Assembly (NCBI RefSeq): GCF_900102195.1
Contig: NZ_FNBE01000012.1
Coordinates: 1 to 64,000, forward strand
Length of the DNA stretch: 64,000 nucleotides
Direction of reading: 5' to 3'
Source: Pseudonocardia oroxyli
GTDB lineage: Bacteria > Actinomycetota > Actinomycetes > Mycobacteriales > Pseudonocardiaceae
Shown here: positions 1 to 8,021 of the stretch, in pieces
Layout of the letters: the number at the start of each line of letters is the position of its first letter
How positions within the stretch are numbered: position 1 is the first letter of the stretch
Made by a program: the position numbers and the translations under genes
The notes under the pieces: model-generated
Seen by the model: only the letters and a program-made list of their open reading frames with translations
Databases searched by the model: none
Told to the model about the DNA's origin: nothing

Positions 1-299
1 GGTCGCCCTCTCAGGCCGGCTACCCGTCGTCGCCTTGGTGGGCCATCACCCCACCAACAAGCTGATAGGCCGCGGGCCCATCCCCCACCGAAAAACTTTC
101 CACCAACCCCCATGCGAGGGAAGGTCATATCCGGTATTAGACCCAGTTTCCCGGGCTTATCCCAGAGTGGAGGGCAGGTCGCCCACGTGTTACTCACCCG
201 TTCGCCGCTCGTGTACCCCGAAAGGCCTTACCGCTCGACTTGCATGTGTTAAGCACGCCGCCAGCGTTCGTCCTGAGCCAGGATCAAACTCTCCAACAA
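1..299 (-). rRNA. rrs: 16S ribosomal RNA, 5' part only
   Basis: The minus strand reads AGAGTTTGATCCTGGCTCAG at about 273-292, the universal sequence near the 5' end of bacterial 16S rRNA, followed by recognisable V1-V2 sequence. The gene runs out of the window at base 1, so only about 300 of some 1,500 bases are present. The mature 5' end is placed from the usual offset before this motif and is good to a few bases. Confidence 0.97.
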
Positions 300-587
300 A
301 AACTGGCTCTAGCTGACAGGCTCGCCCCCGACGGGATCGGAGAAGCGAGCCCCAAAAAGAACTGGCACAAACCACCAGTCCCGATAATCTAGCTCGACAC
401 ACTGTTGAGTTCTCAAAAGACACCCGCACACCATGGCTCTCCTGTCGGAGAACTTCCGGGGCTGTTTCCGAACCGTACACCCATCAGAAATCCAGAGGAT
501 CTCGGGGGCCCGGCTCGGGGGCGGCCAGCGGGCCTGTTGACCGGGCCTCAGGGGCTCGTTCTGTCCGGCTCGTCGCTGACAACGAGA
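300..587 (-). other. rRNA operon leader
   Basis: This is the stretch between the 16S 5' end and the nearest promoter candidate, read on the minus strand. It contains the string TTTTGAGAACTCAACAGTGT (about 394-413), of a type common just upstream of actinobacterial 16S genes and thought to belong to the rRNA leader processing and antitermination region. No protein-coding gene is supported here. Confidence 0.6.
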
Positions 588-617
588 AAGTTACGCGGTG
601 GGGTCGGGGTGGGTCAA
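588..617 (-). promoter_or_regulatory. candidate rRNA operon promoter
   Basis: On the minus strand TTGACC (612-617) is followed after 18 bases by TAACTT (588-593), a good match to a housekeeping sigma-factor promoter. It faces the 16S gene about 290 bases downstream, a normal leader length. Further promoters between 618 and 1060 are likely for an rRNA operon, but none is clear enough to call. Confidence 0.55.
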
Positions 618-1066
618 ATCGGGGTCCCCACCGGTGTTGCGCGCCCGTTTCCGCAGGTGAGCGGCCCGCAGTGCCCGTCGGAGCCAGGTTAACGTCAGAT
701 TTCGGGGTTCATGACGGCGGTCACACTTCGCGCTCCCGACTTGCGCGGCGCGGTCTCGGCCAGGTCACGGACGGCGGCCGCGGGCCCTCTCAACTGCGAC
801 GACGGCTTCCCGGACGACCCGCGTGCCCGCAACGCGGCCCGTTCTCTCGCGGGAGGCGGCCCGACTTCGCGACATCGCGATCCCCCGACGCGTCGTCGCA
901 GGCAGCGAGCCTGCGACCACCCGTTCGGGCGTGCATCTCCGGGACGATCCGCGCGTTGTACGCACTGAGCGCCTCTCACCGGAGTGCCGCGAACGCGGGG
1001 GCGAAGCAATTCCGCGGCCTACGGTGGGAGGCGCTCTTTCCTGCCCGGTGCAGGCCCTGCTCGACA
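618..1066. other. intergenic region upstream of the rRNA operon
   Basis: No gene with credible coding character is seen in these about 450 bases. They hold one exact 9-bp inverted repeat (895-903 with 909-917, arms GTCGCAGGC and GCCTGCGAC, 5-base loop), which may end transcription from the gene to the right or be an upstream rRNA control element. The rest is unassigned. Confidence 0.5.
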
Positions 1067-1552
1067 TCAAGCCCCGGTCGTCGACCCGGGACGCACGATC
1101 AGGAGCACGACGACCACGGCCCAAGGCAGGGCGAACACCCCGGCGCTCGTCGGCGGCGTCCGGATCGCCCGCGCGGTCTCCGGACGCTCCCCCTCCAGGG
1201 CGGAGAGCACGGCCGCCTGTCCCGGCAGCACTCGGAGCCCGAGCAGCAGGGCGGCCTCGAGGGTCAGGGCGGTCGAGACCACGAGCCACGGGTCACCCTG
1301 GACACCCATGGCCGCGCCCGTCGCGAACCCGAAGACCGGTACCGCGGTCCCGAGCGCTGCGGAGACCCGGCTGATCCGGTGCAGCACCCGCACGACGGCG
1401 ACCGATCCGCTGCCGTCCAGCGCCCCGCGGGCCACTCGGGGGAGCATCGAGGTGGCGACGGTCACGGGTCCGATGACGACGATCGCCGTGAGCACGTGGG
1501 CCGACAGCAGCACCGCGGTCCTCGCAGCCCCCTTCCCACCCCACAGATCCAC
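1067..1552 (-). CDS. small integral membrane protein, DUF2269-like
   Basis: This encodes about 161 residues with four hydrophobic segments (near residues 8-32, 65-85, 90-112 and 135-153). It resembles small DUF2269-type membrane proteins of unknown role; the family assignment is from pattern only. The GTG at 1552 is preferred to an upstream start at 1639 because AAGGA lies about 8 bases before it and because the longer form would run through the two palindromic operator candidates. It follows the MarR gene by about 93 bases on the same strand and is probably its target. Confidence 0.6.
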   Translation of the reverse strand: MDLWGGKGAARTAVLLSAHVLTAIVVIGPVTVATSMLPRVARGALDGSGSVAVVRVLHRISRVSAALGTAVPVFGFATGAAMGVQGDPWLVVSTALTLEAALLLGLRVLPGQAAVLSALEGERPETARAIRTPPTSAGVFALPWAVVVVLLIVRPGSTTGA

Positions 1553-1561
1553 CGGGAATCC

Positions 1562-1576
1562 TTCAGTCCGACTGAA
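1562..1576. promoter_or_regulatory. MarR operator candidate 1
   Basis: TTCAGTC C GACTGAA is a perfect palindrome with 7-base arms and a one-base centre. It lies about 10 bases before the GTG of the membrane protein gene, where a bound repressor would block expression. Arm length and spacing suit a MarR dimer. Confidence 0.55.
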
Positions 1577-1616
1577 ACCATGGATGCATCCCTCCCTCGC
1601 GGGAACCGCGACAGGA

Positions 1617-1631
1617 ATCAGTCGGGCTGAA
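1617..1631. promoter_or_regulatory. MarR operator candidate 2
   Basis: ATCAGTCGGGCTGAA matches the first palindrome at 12 of 15 positions and starts 55 bases from it, in the short gap between the marR stop and the membrane protein gene. Two related palindromes in one 93-base gap argue for a real binding region. Confidence 0.5.
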
Positions 1632-1645
1632 ACCAGCACCCGGAC

Positions 1646-2101
1646 TCAGCCCGGACCGTCGCCCAGGCGCCCCACCATGCCGACGAGCGTGCGCGTCAGC
1701 AGCACCCGTTCGGGACGGGGGAGGGAGGCGAGCATCACCTGCTCCACCCCGGCGACGGCCTTCTCCGCGGTGCCGAGCAGACGGCGTCCGGCGGGTGTGA
1801 CGTGCAGCTCGGCCACCCGACCGCGCCCCGGCTCCCCGCGCCGCTCGACCGCACCGAGCTCCTCGAGCCGGCGCAGCGTCGCCTGCAGGCTCTGCACGGT
1901 GATCCCCGCCCGGCGGGCGAGCTCGCTGTAGGACACCCCCGGCCGACGGGTCAGGTGCCCCAGCGCGGACAGGTGCCGCATCGACAGGTCGAGGGGTTCG
2001 AGGGCGGCGTCGATCTCCTCCCGCACCCGACGGCCCAGCATCGCCAGCAGGACGGCGACCGATCCGGGACCTGTGGGCGGTGGGCCGGGAGTCGTCACCA
2101 C
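1646..2101 (-). CDS. MarR family transcriptional regulator
   Basis: A 151-residue winged-helix protein of usual MarR length. It has the typical layout: an N-terminal dimerisation helix, then a helix-turn-helix around YSELARRAGITVQSLQATLR (residues about 58-77), then a wing (RRGEPGRGRVAELHVTPAG) and a C-terminal dimerisation helix. It is upstream of and co-directional with the membrane protein gene, with two palindromes in the gap. MarR proteins are usually repressors relieved by small phenolic or oxidant ligands; the ligand here is unknown. Confidence 0.9.
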   Translation of the reverse strand: MVTTPGPPPTGPGSVAVLLAMLGRRVREEIDAALEPLDLSMRHLSALGHLTRRPGVSYSELARRAGITVQSLQATLRRLEELGAVERRGEPGRGRVAELHVTPAGRRLLGTAEKAVAGVEQVMLASLPRPERVLLTRTLVGMVGRLGDGPG

Positions 2102-2167
2102 CGCATCCTCCCGGGCAGGCCCCGCGCCGCCGACGCGGGCGTCGTCACCCCACGGGGCCCCGCGCGG

Positions 2168-3133
2168 TCAGCCCGCCTTGCTCACCGCCGCGGCGAGCTG
2201 GGGGACGAGGCTGTCCAGCGCGTAGGGCACGGAGAGGACGGAGTTGTAGGTCATGGCGCCGCGGGTGTCCAGGTCCGGCACCACCATGCGGCCGTCGGTC
2301 ACCACGGGGAGCTGCTGGAGGACCGGGTCGGCGTCGACCGCGGCGCGGGCGGCGGGCTGGTCGGCCAGCATCACCAGCACGTCCCCGTCCATGATCCCGG
2401 CCTGCTCGGGCGCGACCTCGACGTAGAACCGCTCGCCGGTGTCTCGGGCCGCGACGGCAGGCGGCAGCGAGAACCCGAGGGCGGCCATGACCTGCCCACG
2501 GCTGTCCCCGGGGGTGTAGGCGCCGTACTTGCCGTCGTAGGGCAGCACCGCGGTGCCGGTCCTCCCGGCGAACCCGGGGTTCGCGGCCACCGCCTCGGCG
2601 AACGCGGCGTTCGCCTGCGCGATCAGCCGCTCCCCGTCGGCCTCCCGACCCAGTGCCCGCGCGATCACCCGGGTCTGGTCGTCCCGCGGGACGGCGTAGG
2701 CGACGGTCCCGACCGGGCGGGCGACGGTCGGGGCGATGGCGGAGAGTCGGTCGTAGACGTCCTGCTCGAAGCCGGCGCTGACGCCCACGATCAGGTCCGG
2801 CGCCAGCCCCGCGATCTGCTCGAGGTCCGGCTCGGTGGAGTCGAGCAGGACGGGGCTGCCCTGGACGAGCGGACGCGCCCACGGGCCCAGGCCGCCCTGC
2901 TCCCCGTAGAACCCGTAGCCGGTCAGCGCCACCGGGGTGACCCCCAGGGCCAGCACCGCATCCGCGTCGGTCACGCCGAGGGTGACGACGCGGACGGGGT
3001 CCGGGGGCACGGTCGTGCGACCGAAGACGTGCTCGATGGTCACCCCGCCCGAGCCCTGCCCGGGTTCGGGCGCGGACGCGCAGCCGGCGAGCAGGAGTCC
3101 ACAGAGGAGGACGAACGGGAGGAAGCGACGCAC
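2168..3133 (-). CDS. iron-siderophore ABC transporter substrate-binding lipoprotein
   Basis: A 321-residue periplasmic-type binding protein. The N-terminus has a basic start, a hydrophobic stretch and the lipobox LLAGC (Cys about residue 18), so it should be a membrane-anchored lipoprotein. The body matches the FecB/FepB type III binding-protein fold, for example RVVTLGVTDADAVLALGVTPVAL and LEQIAGLAPDLIVG. No permease or ATPase genes are adjacent, so it must share a transporter encoded elsewhere. An IdeR-type iron box lies just before the gene. Confidence 0.9.
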   Translation of the reverse strand: MRRFLPFVLLCGLLLAGCASAPEPGQGSGGVTIEHVFGRTTVPPDPVRVVTLGVTDADAVLALGVTPVALTGYGFYGEQGGLGPWARPLVQGSPVLLDSTEPDLEQIAGLAPDLIVGVSAGFEQDVYDRLSAIAPTVARPVGTVAYAVPRDDQTRVIARALGREADGERLIAQANAAFAEAVAANPGFAGRTGTAVLPYDGKYGAYTPGDSRGQVMAALGFSLPPAVAARDTGERFYVEVAPEQAGIMDGDVLVMLADQPAARAAVDADPVLQQLPVVTDGRMVVPDLDTRGAMTYNSVLSVPYALDSLVPQLAAAVSKAG

Positions 3134-3142
3134 GCCCGAAGA

Positions 3143-3161
3143 TTAGGCGAGCCTGCCCTCA
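3143..3161. promoter_or_regulatory. IdeR/DtxR-type iron box
   Basis: TTAGGCGAGCCTGCCCTCA matches the 19-base actinobacterial iron-box consensus TTAGGTTAGGCTAACCTAA at 13 positions. It lies about 10 bases before the siderophore-binding protein start and overlaps the last codon of the fur-like gene. Repression by iron-loaded IdeR would fit the function of the downstream gene. Confidence 0.6.
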
Positions 3162-3593
3162 GAGGGAAGTGGCACAGGCCGCGCAGCGACCCCAGAAGAC
3201 GATCTCCGCCTCGTCCGGGACGAACCCGCCGACCGACGGCGCGTCCAGGCAGGGGGCCGCGCCGATGGAGCACGGCACGTCCTGCACCGCCCCGCAGGAC
3301 CGGCAGATCGCGTGGTGGTGGTTGTCCCCGGCCTGCAGCTCGAAGAGGGCGGGCGAGCCCGCCGGCTCGATGCTGCGGACCAGGCCGACCCGCCGGAGGT
3401 CTTCCAGCACGTTGTAGAGGCCCTGCCGGGAGAGCTCGGTGACCGCGCCTGGGCCCGATGCCGTGCGGGCGACCGCGGAGGCCACCTCGTTCGCCGTGAC
3501 GTGCGGACGCTCCGCGAGCGCGTACAGCACCGCACGCCGGTGCGGCGTGCTGCGCAGGCCCCGCTCCCGGAGCAGTGCGGTCAGGTCGCTCAT
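3159..3593 (-). CDS. Fur family metalloregulator
   Basis: 144 residues with the Fur layout: winged helix (LRERGLRSTPHRRAVLYAL, then SRQGLYNVLEDLRRVGLV), then a metal-binding and dimerisation domain with NHHHAICRSCGAV (residues about 91-103) and a C-terminal CAAC. It is divergent from dps with a 92-base shared control region, which suggests that it controls dps and itself in response to iron or peroxide. Whether it senses iron (Fur) or peroxide (PerR/FurA-like) cannot be decided from sequence. Confidence 0.9.
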   Translation of the reverse strand: MSDLTALLRERGLRSTPHRRAVLYALAERPHVTANEVASAVARTASGPGAVTELSRQGLYNVLEDLRRVGLVRSIEPAGSPALFELQAGDNHHHAICRSCGAVQDVPCSIGAAPCLDAPSVGGFVPDEAEIVFWGRCAACATSL

Positions 3594-3623
3594 GCAGGTG
3601 AGGCTACCCCAATACCTTTGAAA

Positions 3624-3641
3624 GCGTCACTAAGTTGACGC
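3624..3641. promoter_or_regulatory. inverted repeat in the fur-dps control region
   Basis: GCGTCA and TGACGC form an exact inverted repeat around a 6-base centre, midway between the divergent starts of the fur-like gene (3593) and dps (3686). The position suits an operator acting on both genes. It does not closely match the classical Fur box, so binding by the adjacent regulator is an inference. Confidence 0.45.
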
Positions 3642-3685
3642 ACCTCATAGTTAGACCGAGTCAAGTGTGGGGGTACAGTGGTGTC

Positions 3686-4183
3686 ATGACCACGACGGAG
3701 AGCAAGACCAGCGCACTGCCCGGCTTCCAGGGCGTCGTCGCCAGCCCGGACCTCGAGCGCAACCTGCAGAAGGTGCTGGTGGACCTGACCGCCCTGCACC
3801 TCGAGGGCAAGCAGGCCCACTGGAACATCGTCGGCGCGAACTTCCGCGACCTGCACCTGCAGCTCGACGAGCTGATCGACACCGCCCGCGACCACGCGGA
3901 CACGATCGCCGAGCGCATGCGCGCCCTGTACGCCGTGCCGGACGGTCGCCCCACCACGGTCGCGCAGACCACGTCGCTGCCGCTGCAGCCCGCGGGCGAG
4001 ATCGACACCACCGCCGCCACCAACAACATGGCGGAGCTGGCGCGCCGCACCGCCGCCACCGCCCGCGCGGTGCACGACGCCGTGGACGCCGAGGACCCCA
4101 CCACCGCGGATCTGCTGCACGAGATCATCCACGACCTGGAGAAGCAGGCCTGGCTGATCGGGTCGGAGAACCGCCGGGTCTGA
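3686..4183 (+). CDS. dps: Dps family DNA-binding ferritin-like protein
   Basis: 165 residues, the usual Dps length. The ferroxidase signature of Dps is clear: KQAHWNIVGANFRDLHLQLDELIDTARDHADTIAERM spans about residues 45-80, with the His, Asp and Glu ligands of the inter-subunit iron site. Dps stores iron, detoxifies peroxide and compacts DNA as a 12-mer. The ATG at 3686 is chosen because it is the Dps-like N-terminus after the control region; longer in-frame starts run into that region. Confidence 0.95.
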   Translation: MTTTESKTSALPGFQGVVASPDLERNLQKVLVDLTALHLEGKQAHWNIVGANFRDLHLQLDELIDTARDHADTIAERMRALYAVPDGRPTTVAQTTSLPLQPAGEIDTTAATNNMAELARRTAATARAVHDAVDAEDPTTADLLHEIIHDLEKQAWLIGSENRRV

Positions 4184-4228
4184 GTCCCCTGCACGACCGT
4201 CAGGTCTGGAGCCACCGCTCCCACCACA

Positions 4229-4267
4229 CCGAGGGCGCCCGCCACGCGCGGGGGCCCTCGGTTTTTT
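4229..4267 (+). terminator. rho-independent terminator after dps
   Basis: A GC-rich hairpin, arms CCGAGGGC(GCCCGC) and (GCGGG)GGCCCTCGG with a short loop, is followed by six T residues. It lies 46 bases after the dps stop and also separates dps from the DGPF gene. Confidence 0.85.
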
Positions 4268-4337
4268 CCGGTCGAGGTGTCGAATCCACGGGCCGCGTTC
4301 GTGTAGGAGGTGTTCCCACCCCACACCGGAGGTCGTG

Positions 4338-4682
4338 ATGGCGAAGTACCTGCTCAGCGTCTACCAGCCCGAGGGCACCCCGCCCGCGCCCGAGGAGCTC
4401 GAGAAGATCATGGCGCGGGTCGCGGCCTTCCAGGAGGACGCCGAGGCCGCGGGCGTCTGGGTGTTCTCCGGCGGGCTCGACGGCCAGGAGACCGCGACCG
4501 TCGTCCACGCCCAGGGGGACGAGGTGCTGGTGACCGACGGGCCGTTCGCCGAGGCCAAGGAGTACCTCGGGGGCCTGACGATCATCGACTGCGCCGACCT
4601 GGACGAGGCCCTGCACTGGGGGCGGCGGGCCACGCTGGCGACCACCCTGCCCATCGAGGTCCGCCCCTTCCACTGGGCATGA
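4338..4682 (+). CDS. YCII/DGPF-domain protein, partner of ECF42 sigma factor
   Basis: 114 residues of the YCII-related fold with the diagnostic motif VTDGPFAEAKE (about residues 60-70), the signature of the DGPF proteins that accompany ECF42 sigma factors. GGAGG ends 5 bases before the ATG at 4338, which decides the start over the GTG at 4335. The stop overlaps the sigma-factor ATG (ATGA), so the two are co-translated. The molecular role of DGPF proteins is not established. Confidence 0.88.
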   Translation: MAKYLLSVYQPEGTPPAPEELEKIMARVAAFQEDAEAAGVWVFSGGLDGQETATVVHAQGDEVLVTDGPFAEAKEYLGGLTIIDCADLDEALHWGRRATLATTLPIEVRPFHWA

Positions 4683-5854
4683 CCTCCGAGGTCGAGCGGG
4701 TCTTCCGCGAGGAGTACGGGCGGGCCGTGTCGGTGCTGGTCCGACAGCTGGGCGACATCGACCTGGCCGAGGAGATGGTGGCCGAGGCGTTCGCCGAGGC
4801 CGTGCGGCGCTGGCCGCCGGTGCCGCCGAGCCCGGCGGGCTGGATCATCACGACCGCCCGCAACAAGGCGGTCGACCGGCACCGCCGGGAGTCCACCCGA
4901 GACGCCCGGCACGCCCAGGCCCACCTCCTCGCGGGGGACCCGCAGCCCCCCGAGGAGGTGGGTGCCGTGCAGGACGACCGGTTGCGGCTCATCTTCACCT
5001 GCTGCCACCCGGCACTGGGTCGCGCGGCGCAGGTCGCGCTGACCCTCAAGCTGCTGGGCGGGCTGAGCACCGCCGAGATCGCGGCCGCGTTCCTGGTGCC
5101 GGAGCCGACGATGGCCCAGCGGATCGTGCGGGCGAAGCGCAAGATCGCCCGGGCCCGGATCCCCTACCGCGTGCCGCACGACGCCGATCTCCCCGAGCGC
5201 GTGACGTCCGTGCTCGCGGTGGTCTACCTGATCTTCAACCAGGGCGCGGCGGCGGCGGCGATCCGGCTCGGGCGCCAACTGCTCGAGCTCATCCCGGACG
5301 AGCCCGAGGTGCGCGGCCTGCTGGCGTTGATGCTGCTCACCGAGTCCCGACGGGCGGCGCGCACCGCGGGCGGGTTCGTGCCGCTCGACCGACAGGACCG
5401 CACGCTGTGGGACGCCGCGCTGATCGCGGAGGGCCACGCGCTGGTCCGCGAGTGCCTGCGGCGCGGCCGGCCCGGCCCCTACCAGCTCCAGGCCGCGATC
5501 CAGGCCGTCCACACCGACCCGCCGACCGACTGGACGCAGGTCCTGGCCCTCTACGACCAGCTCCTCGGCCGGCTGCCGACCCCGGTCGTCGCGCTCAACC
5601 GGGCGGTCGCCGTCGCCGAGGTGGAGGGCCCCGCGGCCGCGCTCACCCTCGTCGACGGGTTGCAGCTCGGCGACTATCCGCCCTGGCACGCGGTCCGCGC
5701 CGATCTCCTGCGCAGGCTCGGCAGGCGGGCCGAGGCCGACGCGGCGTACGCCCGGGCCGCCGAGCTCGCCCCGACCGAGGGCGAACGGCTCTTCCTCGAA
5801 GGCCGGATGACGTCCGGTTCCGGCGGTTCGTGGACCGGACAGGATCGTCCGTAA
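4679..5854 (+). CDS. ECF42-type RNA polymerase sigma factor with C-terminal TPR-like extension
   Basis: 391 residues, about twice the size of an ordinary ECF sigma factor. Region 2 is near residues 5-70 (VERVFREEYGRAVSVLVRQL, then GWIITTARNKAVDRHRRE) and region 4 near 110-170 (LKLLGGLSTAEIAAAFLVPEPTMAQRIVRAKRKI). The remaining half is alpha-helical and TPR-like (TPVVALNRAVAVAEVEGPAAAL), as in the ECF42 group, where this extension replaces an anti-sigma factor in control. Start and co-translation are given by the ATGA overlap with the DGPF gene. Confidence 0.92.
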   Translation: MTSEVERVFREEYGRAVSVLVRQLGDIDLAEEMVAEAFAEAVRRWPPVPPSPAGWIITTARNKAVDRHRRESTRDARHAQAHLLAGDPQPPEEVGAVQDDRLRLIFTCCHPALGRAAQVALTLKLLGGLSTAEIAAAFLVPEPTMAQRIVRAKRKIARARIPYRVPHDADLPERVTSVLAVVYLIFNQGAAAAAIRLGRQLLELIPDEPEVRGLLALMLLTESRRAARTAGGFVPLDRQDRTLWDAALIAEGHALVRECLRRGRPGPYQLQAAIQAVHTDPPTDWTQVLALYDQLLGRLPTPVVALNRAVAVAEVEGPAAALTLVDGLQLGDYPPWHAVRADLLRRLGRRAEADAAYARAAELAPTEGERLFLEGRMTSGSGGSWTGQDRP

Positions 5855-6117
5855 ACGGCACACCCGTCGACTTCCGCGCCCCTTAACGGCCGTTCTCAGG
5901 TTGCCCCGCCACCCCGATCGTGTCCGAAGCGACATCTGCGCGCACCTGACCAGGGCCGGTCGGACCAAGCTGGACAAACCCGACGACCATCGCGTTCGTC
6001 CGTTCGGCCCTGTGACGTGTGGGGCATTTCGCCGCAACACGAAACGGGGTGGGGGCATCCCGCGATGACACCGGCAAGCCGGTGACCGCCGGCCGGACCC
6101 GCAGGACGAGGGGACCC

Positions 6118-7971
6118 ATGCCAGACCGTGCCGCGCCGACCGACGGGCTGCGCGCAGACCCGGGCGTCGGCTCCGGTGGCGGGCGGAGCGCGGCGGTGAC
6201 GCTCCGGCCGACCATCCCCGCTCCGCGGACGTCGGACCCCGCCCCACCTGCGCCCGACGACCGACCGACCCTGTTCCGGGACCCCGACACCGGGGCGCTG
6301 CGGGTGCGGGTGACCGACGGCCGGGCCGGGCTGCCGCGGCACGCGTCGCGGGCGCTGGAGGCACCGACGGGGCCGTTCGCGACCGTGCAGACCGAGCCCA
6401 TCCCGACGATCCGGGCGGTCCCGGCCCCCGAGCCCACCCGGGCGCCCACGCCGCTGTTGGAGTCGGCGCGCGCCGAGCGGGCACGCACCGTCGAGCCCGA
6501 GACCTCGGCCATCGCGGTGCAGGAGGCGTCCACCGCGGCGCCGCGCGCGGGCCGGTGGGAGCTGTGGGTGTCCGGGCTGGTGCTGGCCGCGCTCAGCGGC
6601 ATGGTGCTGACCTGGCCCTTCCGCGGCGACCAGGCCGTGTTCGCGGCGATCGGGCGGCAGATCCTGCACGGCCAGACCCTGTACGTGGACCTCTGGGACG
6701 TGAAGCAGCCCGGGATCTTCCTCTGGTACGGCCTCTTCGGGTTCGGCGAGATCGGGATGCGCGCCCTGGACGTCGTCATGGCGTTCGGGTTCGGCGCCAC
6801 GGTCTGGGCGCTGCTGCGCCGGCGGACCGAGTCGGCGCGGCTGCGCAGGCTGCTGCCGGTGCTGGCCACGGGCACCCTGCTGCTCGCGGCCGGACCGGGC
6901 GACTTCGGCCAGCTCGAGATGCTCTGCCTCGTCCCGGCCGTCGGGGCGTTCGCGTTCGTCGCCGCGACGCCCGGGCCCGAGATCGCCTTCCGCCGGATCG
7001 TGCTGGCCGGACTGTGCGTCGGGATCATCGGGGTGTTCAAGCTGCTGCTGGCCGCGGTGGCGGGCGTGGCGCTGCTCGTCTACCTCGGGTTCGCGCTGCG
7101 GCGGCACCGGATCGCGGCGGGCGTGGTGCTCACGGCGACCGCGCTCGTGCCCGTCCTCGCGGTGGTGGCGTGGCTCGCCGCCCAGGGTGCGTTGCGCGAG
7201 ACGCTGCACGTCTGGATCGTCGAGGCGGCGCAGATGGGCGCGGCACCCGGCTCGCGCTCGCCCGCCCGCGTCGCGGAGGGACTGGGCCGCTACCTCGCGT
7301 GGATGTTCCCGGTGGTCGTCCTCGCGGCGTGGCGCTCGGCCACGGCCTGGCGCCGGCGAGACGCCCTCGACCTGGCGATGATCGCGTTCGTCCTGCTCGA
7401 CGTCGTGGCCATCGCCACCCAGTTCGCCTGGTGGTACCAGTGGTACTTCGCGTCGGCGCCGCTGGTGGTGCTGGCGCTGCGGCAGCTGGACGTCGTGCGG
7501 TGCCGGCCGCGCACCGCCGTCGTCCTGGGACTGGTCTGCCTGCCGATGCTGGCCCACGCCGGCAGCTGGGCGCTGCCCACCGTGCTCGACGGCGGCGGTC
7601 TCACGGCCGCCAGCCGCGAGCGGATCGACGAGCGCGTGGCGGACTACTCCACGATCCGCGCCGAGCTCGCCGCCGCCGACGTGCAGCCCACCGACAGCCT
7701 CTACGTGCTCGGTGACCCGCTCTACAACCGGCTCTCCGGCACGCCGCTCACCGTCCGCTTCGACGGTTGGGCCTACGACCTCATGTCCGACGACCAGTGG
7801 TCCGAGGTGGCCCGCGAGGTCGCCGCCGTCCACCCCTCCGTGATCATGGTGAGCACGGACGCCGCAGGCTGGGTCACCGACCGCGGGCCGCAGGTCCGCG
7901 AGGTGTTGGACCGGGACTACGTGCAGTACCGGACGAGCGACGAGGGCACCTGGTACCGCCTGCGGTCGTGA
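6118..7971 (+). CDS. GT-C family membrane glycosyltransferase (PMT-like)
   Basis: 617 residues from the ATG at 6118, which follows GAGGGG by 4 bases; a longer frame exists but its added part looks non-coding. The first about 140 residues are Pro/Ala/Arg-rich and probably disordered and cytoplasmic. About ten membrane segments follow. The first extracytoplasmic loop (FRGDQAVFAAIGRQILHGQ, then YVDLWDVKQPG) has the acidic residues and K-Q-P-G pattern of polyprenyl-phosphate-dependent mannosyltransferases (PMT_2/DUF2029 type). It probably transfers a sugar to a cell-envelope acceptor, which is not identified. The stop codon lies in a dispersed palindromic repeat. Confidence 0.75.
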   Translation: MPDRAAPTDGLRADPGVGSGGGRSAAVTLRPTIPAPRTSDPAPPAPDDRPTLFRDPDTGALRVRVTDGRAGLPRHASRALEAPTGPFATVQTEPIPTIRAVPAPEPTRAPTPLLESARAERARTVEPETSAIAVQEASTAAPRAGRWELWVSGLVLAALSGMVLTWPFRGDQAVFAAIGRQILHGQTLYVDLWDVKQPGIFLWYGLFGFGEIGMRALDVVMAFGFGATVWALLRRRTESARLRRLLPVLATGTLLLAAGPGDFGQLEMLCLVPAVGAFAFVAATPGPEIAFRRIVLAGLCVGIIGVFKLLLAAVAGVALLVYLGFALRRHRIAAGVVLTATALVPVLAVVAWLAAQGALRETLHVWIVEAAQMGAAPGSRSPARVAEGLGRYLAWMFPVVVLAAWRSATAWRRRDALDLAMIAFVLLDVVAIATQFAWWYQWYFASAPLVVLALRQLDVVRCRPRTAVVLGLVCLPMLAHAGSWALPTVLDGGGLTAASRERIDERVADYSTIRAELAAADVQPTDSLYVLGDPLYNRLSGTPLTVRFDGWAYDLMSDDQWSEVAREVAAVHPSVIMVSTDAAGWVTDRGPQVREVLDRDYVQYRTSDEGTWYRLRS

Positions 7972-8008
7972 GCGGCGATGGTCGCCATGACGACGATCGC
8001 CGCGCACG
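7967..8008. repeat. dispersed palindromic repeat, copy 1
   Basis: A 42-base near-palindrome that matches the perfect palindrome at 34402-34443 at 39 of 42 positions. It begins CGTGAGCGGCGAT and ends ATCGCCGCGCACG. It overlaps the glycosyltransferase stop codon and ends 14 bases before the methyltransferase start. A strong hairpin here could end transcription or stabilise the upstream mRNA. Confidence 0.75.
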
Positions 8009-8021
8009 GCATGATTCGCGG

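Noticed and set aside
1070..1095. Similarity of AGCCCCGGTCGTCG near the membrane protein stop to the pstS-pstC hairpin arm.
   Set aside because: Only 14 bases match and no second arm is present; too short in a GC-rich genome to call a repeat family.
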